Origin: Bacteroidales bacterium | GTDB lineage: Bacteria; Bacteroidota; Bacteroidia; Bacteroidales; UBA4417 | Length of the DNA: 5,980 nt | Direction of reading: 5' to 3' | Assembly (NCBI GenBank): GCA_025350385.1 | Contig: JANXXZ010000412.1 | Span: forward strand, 1 to 5,980 | Part shown: one piece after another, positions 5,469 through 5,980 of the stretch | How positions within the stretch are numbered: the stretch's first letter is position 1 | Layout of the letters: each line of letters begins with the position of its first letter | Made by a program: the position numbers and the translations under genes | The notes under the pieces: generated by a model | Told to the model about the DNA's origin: nothing | Database searches by the model: none | Seen by the model: the letters and a program-made list of their open reading frames with translations, nothing else

Positions 5469-5980
5469 TCAGATTATCCTTACCACATTTCGTCCCTGTT
5501 CAATTTTATTTTCCCTTTCCAGTTTCTTCATCAGCCGGCTCACCACTTCACGGGCGGTGCCCAGGTCATTGGCAATCTGCTGATGGGTGATGGACAGGGT
5601 TTTATCATCCCGGAGTACTGCCTTCTCATTCAAGTAATGCAGGATCCGTTCGTCAAGACGGTTGAAAACCAATTGATTGATAGTGTCCATCAGGTCCAGG
5701 TAGCGACTGTTATACTGGCTGTATATAAAATTATTGAGTGTAGGGTATTCATGAAGCCATCGCCTGAGTTCTTTCGACGGTAATAGCAGGAGCGTGGTTT
5801 GTTCCATGGTGGCTGCGACAATCATACTGGTTGAACTGCTGCAGCATGCCGAAAACGACATAATGCATATTTCGCCTGGGTGAACATAATACAACAACAA
5901 TTCTTTATCCTCTTCACGGCGGCTGACGCGTATCAGACCACTCAGGACAAACGGCACTGCCTGCACATAAGATCCGGTGT
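5469..5980 (-). CDS. Crp/Fnr-family transcriptional regulator, N-terminus beyond right edge
   Basis: The frame is open to the right edge, giving 169 residues plus a partial codon; a GTG at 5966 is not a credible start because the preceding codons (TGSY) continue the sensor domain. About 45-55 residues are probably missing relative to a usual length near 220. The visible part holds the second half of the cyclic-nucleotide-binding-like beta-roll (LSGLIRVSR, then LLLYYVHPGEICIMS), a long dimerisation helix, and a C-terminal winged helix-turn-helix with recognition region ITHQQIANDLGTAREVVSRL (bases about 5517-5591). The Arg-Ser/Thr phosphate-binding pair of cAMP-binding Crp is not seen after the PGE motif; instead there is Cys-Ile-Met-Ser and a Cys-Cys pair, so the ligand is probably not cAMP and could be a redox or nitrosative signal. 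It precedes the DUF2892 gene on the same strand and may control the site at 5272-5287. Confidence 0.92.
   Translation of the reverse strand, partial: TGSYVQAVPFVLSGLIRVSRREEDKELLLYYVHPGEICIMSFSACCSSSTSMIVAATMEQTTLLLLPSKELRRWLHEYPTLNNFIYSQYNSRYLDLMDTINQLVFNRLDERILHYLNEKAVLRDDKTLSITHQQIANDLGTAREVVSRLMKKLERENKIEQGRNVVRII

Noticed and set aside
5460..5783. 107-codon plus-strand frame opposite the regulator gene
   Set aside because: It lies antisense to the well-supported Crp/Fnr helix-turn-helix coding region, and its translation shows no domain.

Overview
The window looks like a piece of a Bacteroidota (Bacteroidetes) chromosome. The evidence is a very large secreted protein with PKD and Ig-like repeat modules of the kind exported by the type IX secretion system, a DUF2892 membrane protein next to a Crp/Fnr-family regulator of Bacteroidota type, Bacteroidota-style -7 promoter boxes (TAnnTTTG) upstream of three genes, and no strong Shine-Dalgarno sequences. 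No ribosomal, tRNA, CRISPR or transposase sequence was found.

Layout. Bases 1-2920 (minus strand) are one uninterrupted reading frame that starts at 2920 and runs off the left edge. It encodes the first 973 residues of a surface or secreted protein: signal peptide, an unrecognised Trp-rich N-terminal half, two PKD-like/Ig-like modules, one canonical PKD domain, then 88-residue repeats that continue past the edge. Bases 2921-3488 are an AT-rich divergent intergenic region with candidate promoters near both ends. Bases 3507-4775 (plus strand) encode an outer-membrane beta-barrel, porin-like protein. Bases 4776-4989 separate convergent genes and hold a degenerate 7-base tandem repeat interrupted by a nested palindrome. 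Bases 4990-5199 (minus) encode a 69-residue DUF2892 membrane protein. Bases 5200-5468 hold its likely promoter and a Crp-type operator. Bases 5469-5980 (minus) are the C-terminal part of a Crp/Fnr-family regulator whose N-terminus lies beyond the right edge.

How the parts relate. The clearest functional link is at the right end. A Crp/Fnr-type regulator lies just upstream of the DUF2892 gene on the same strand, and the space between them holds a TGTGA-N6-TCAC-type site centred about 41 bases before the predicted transcription start, the position of a class II activator site. The adhesin-like gene and the porin-like gene are divergent, and nothing in the sequence shows that they act together. 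Nothing here proves a new multi-gene system. The most unusual items are the heptamer array with its phase-preserving palindrome, the regulator/operator/DUF2892 unit, and the mosaic composition of the giant surface-protein gene.
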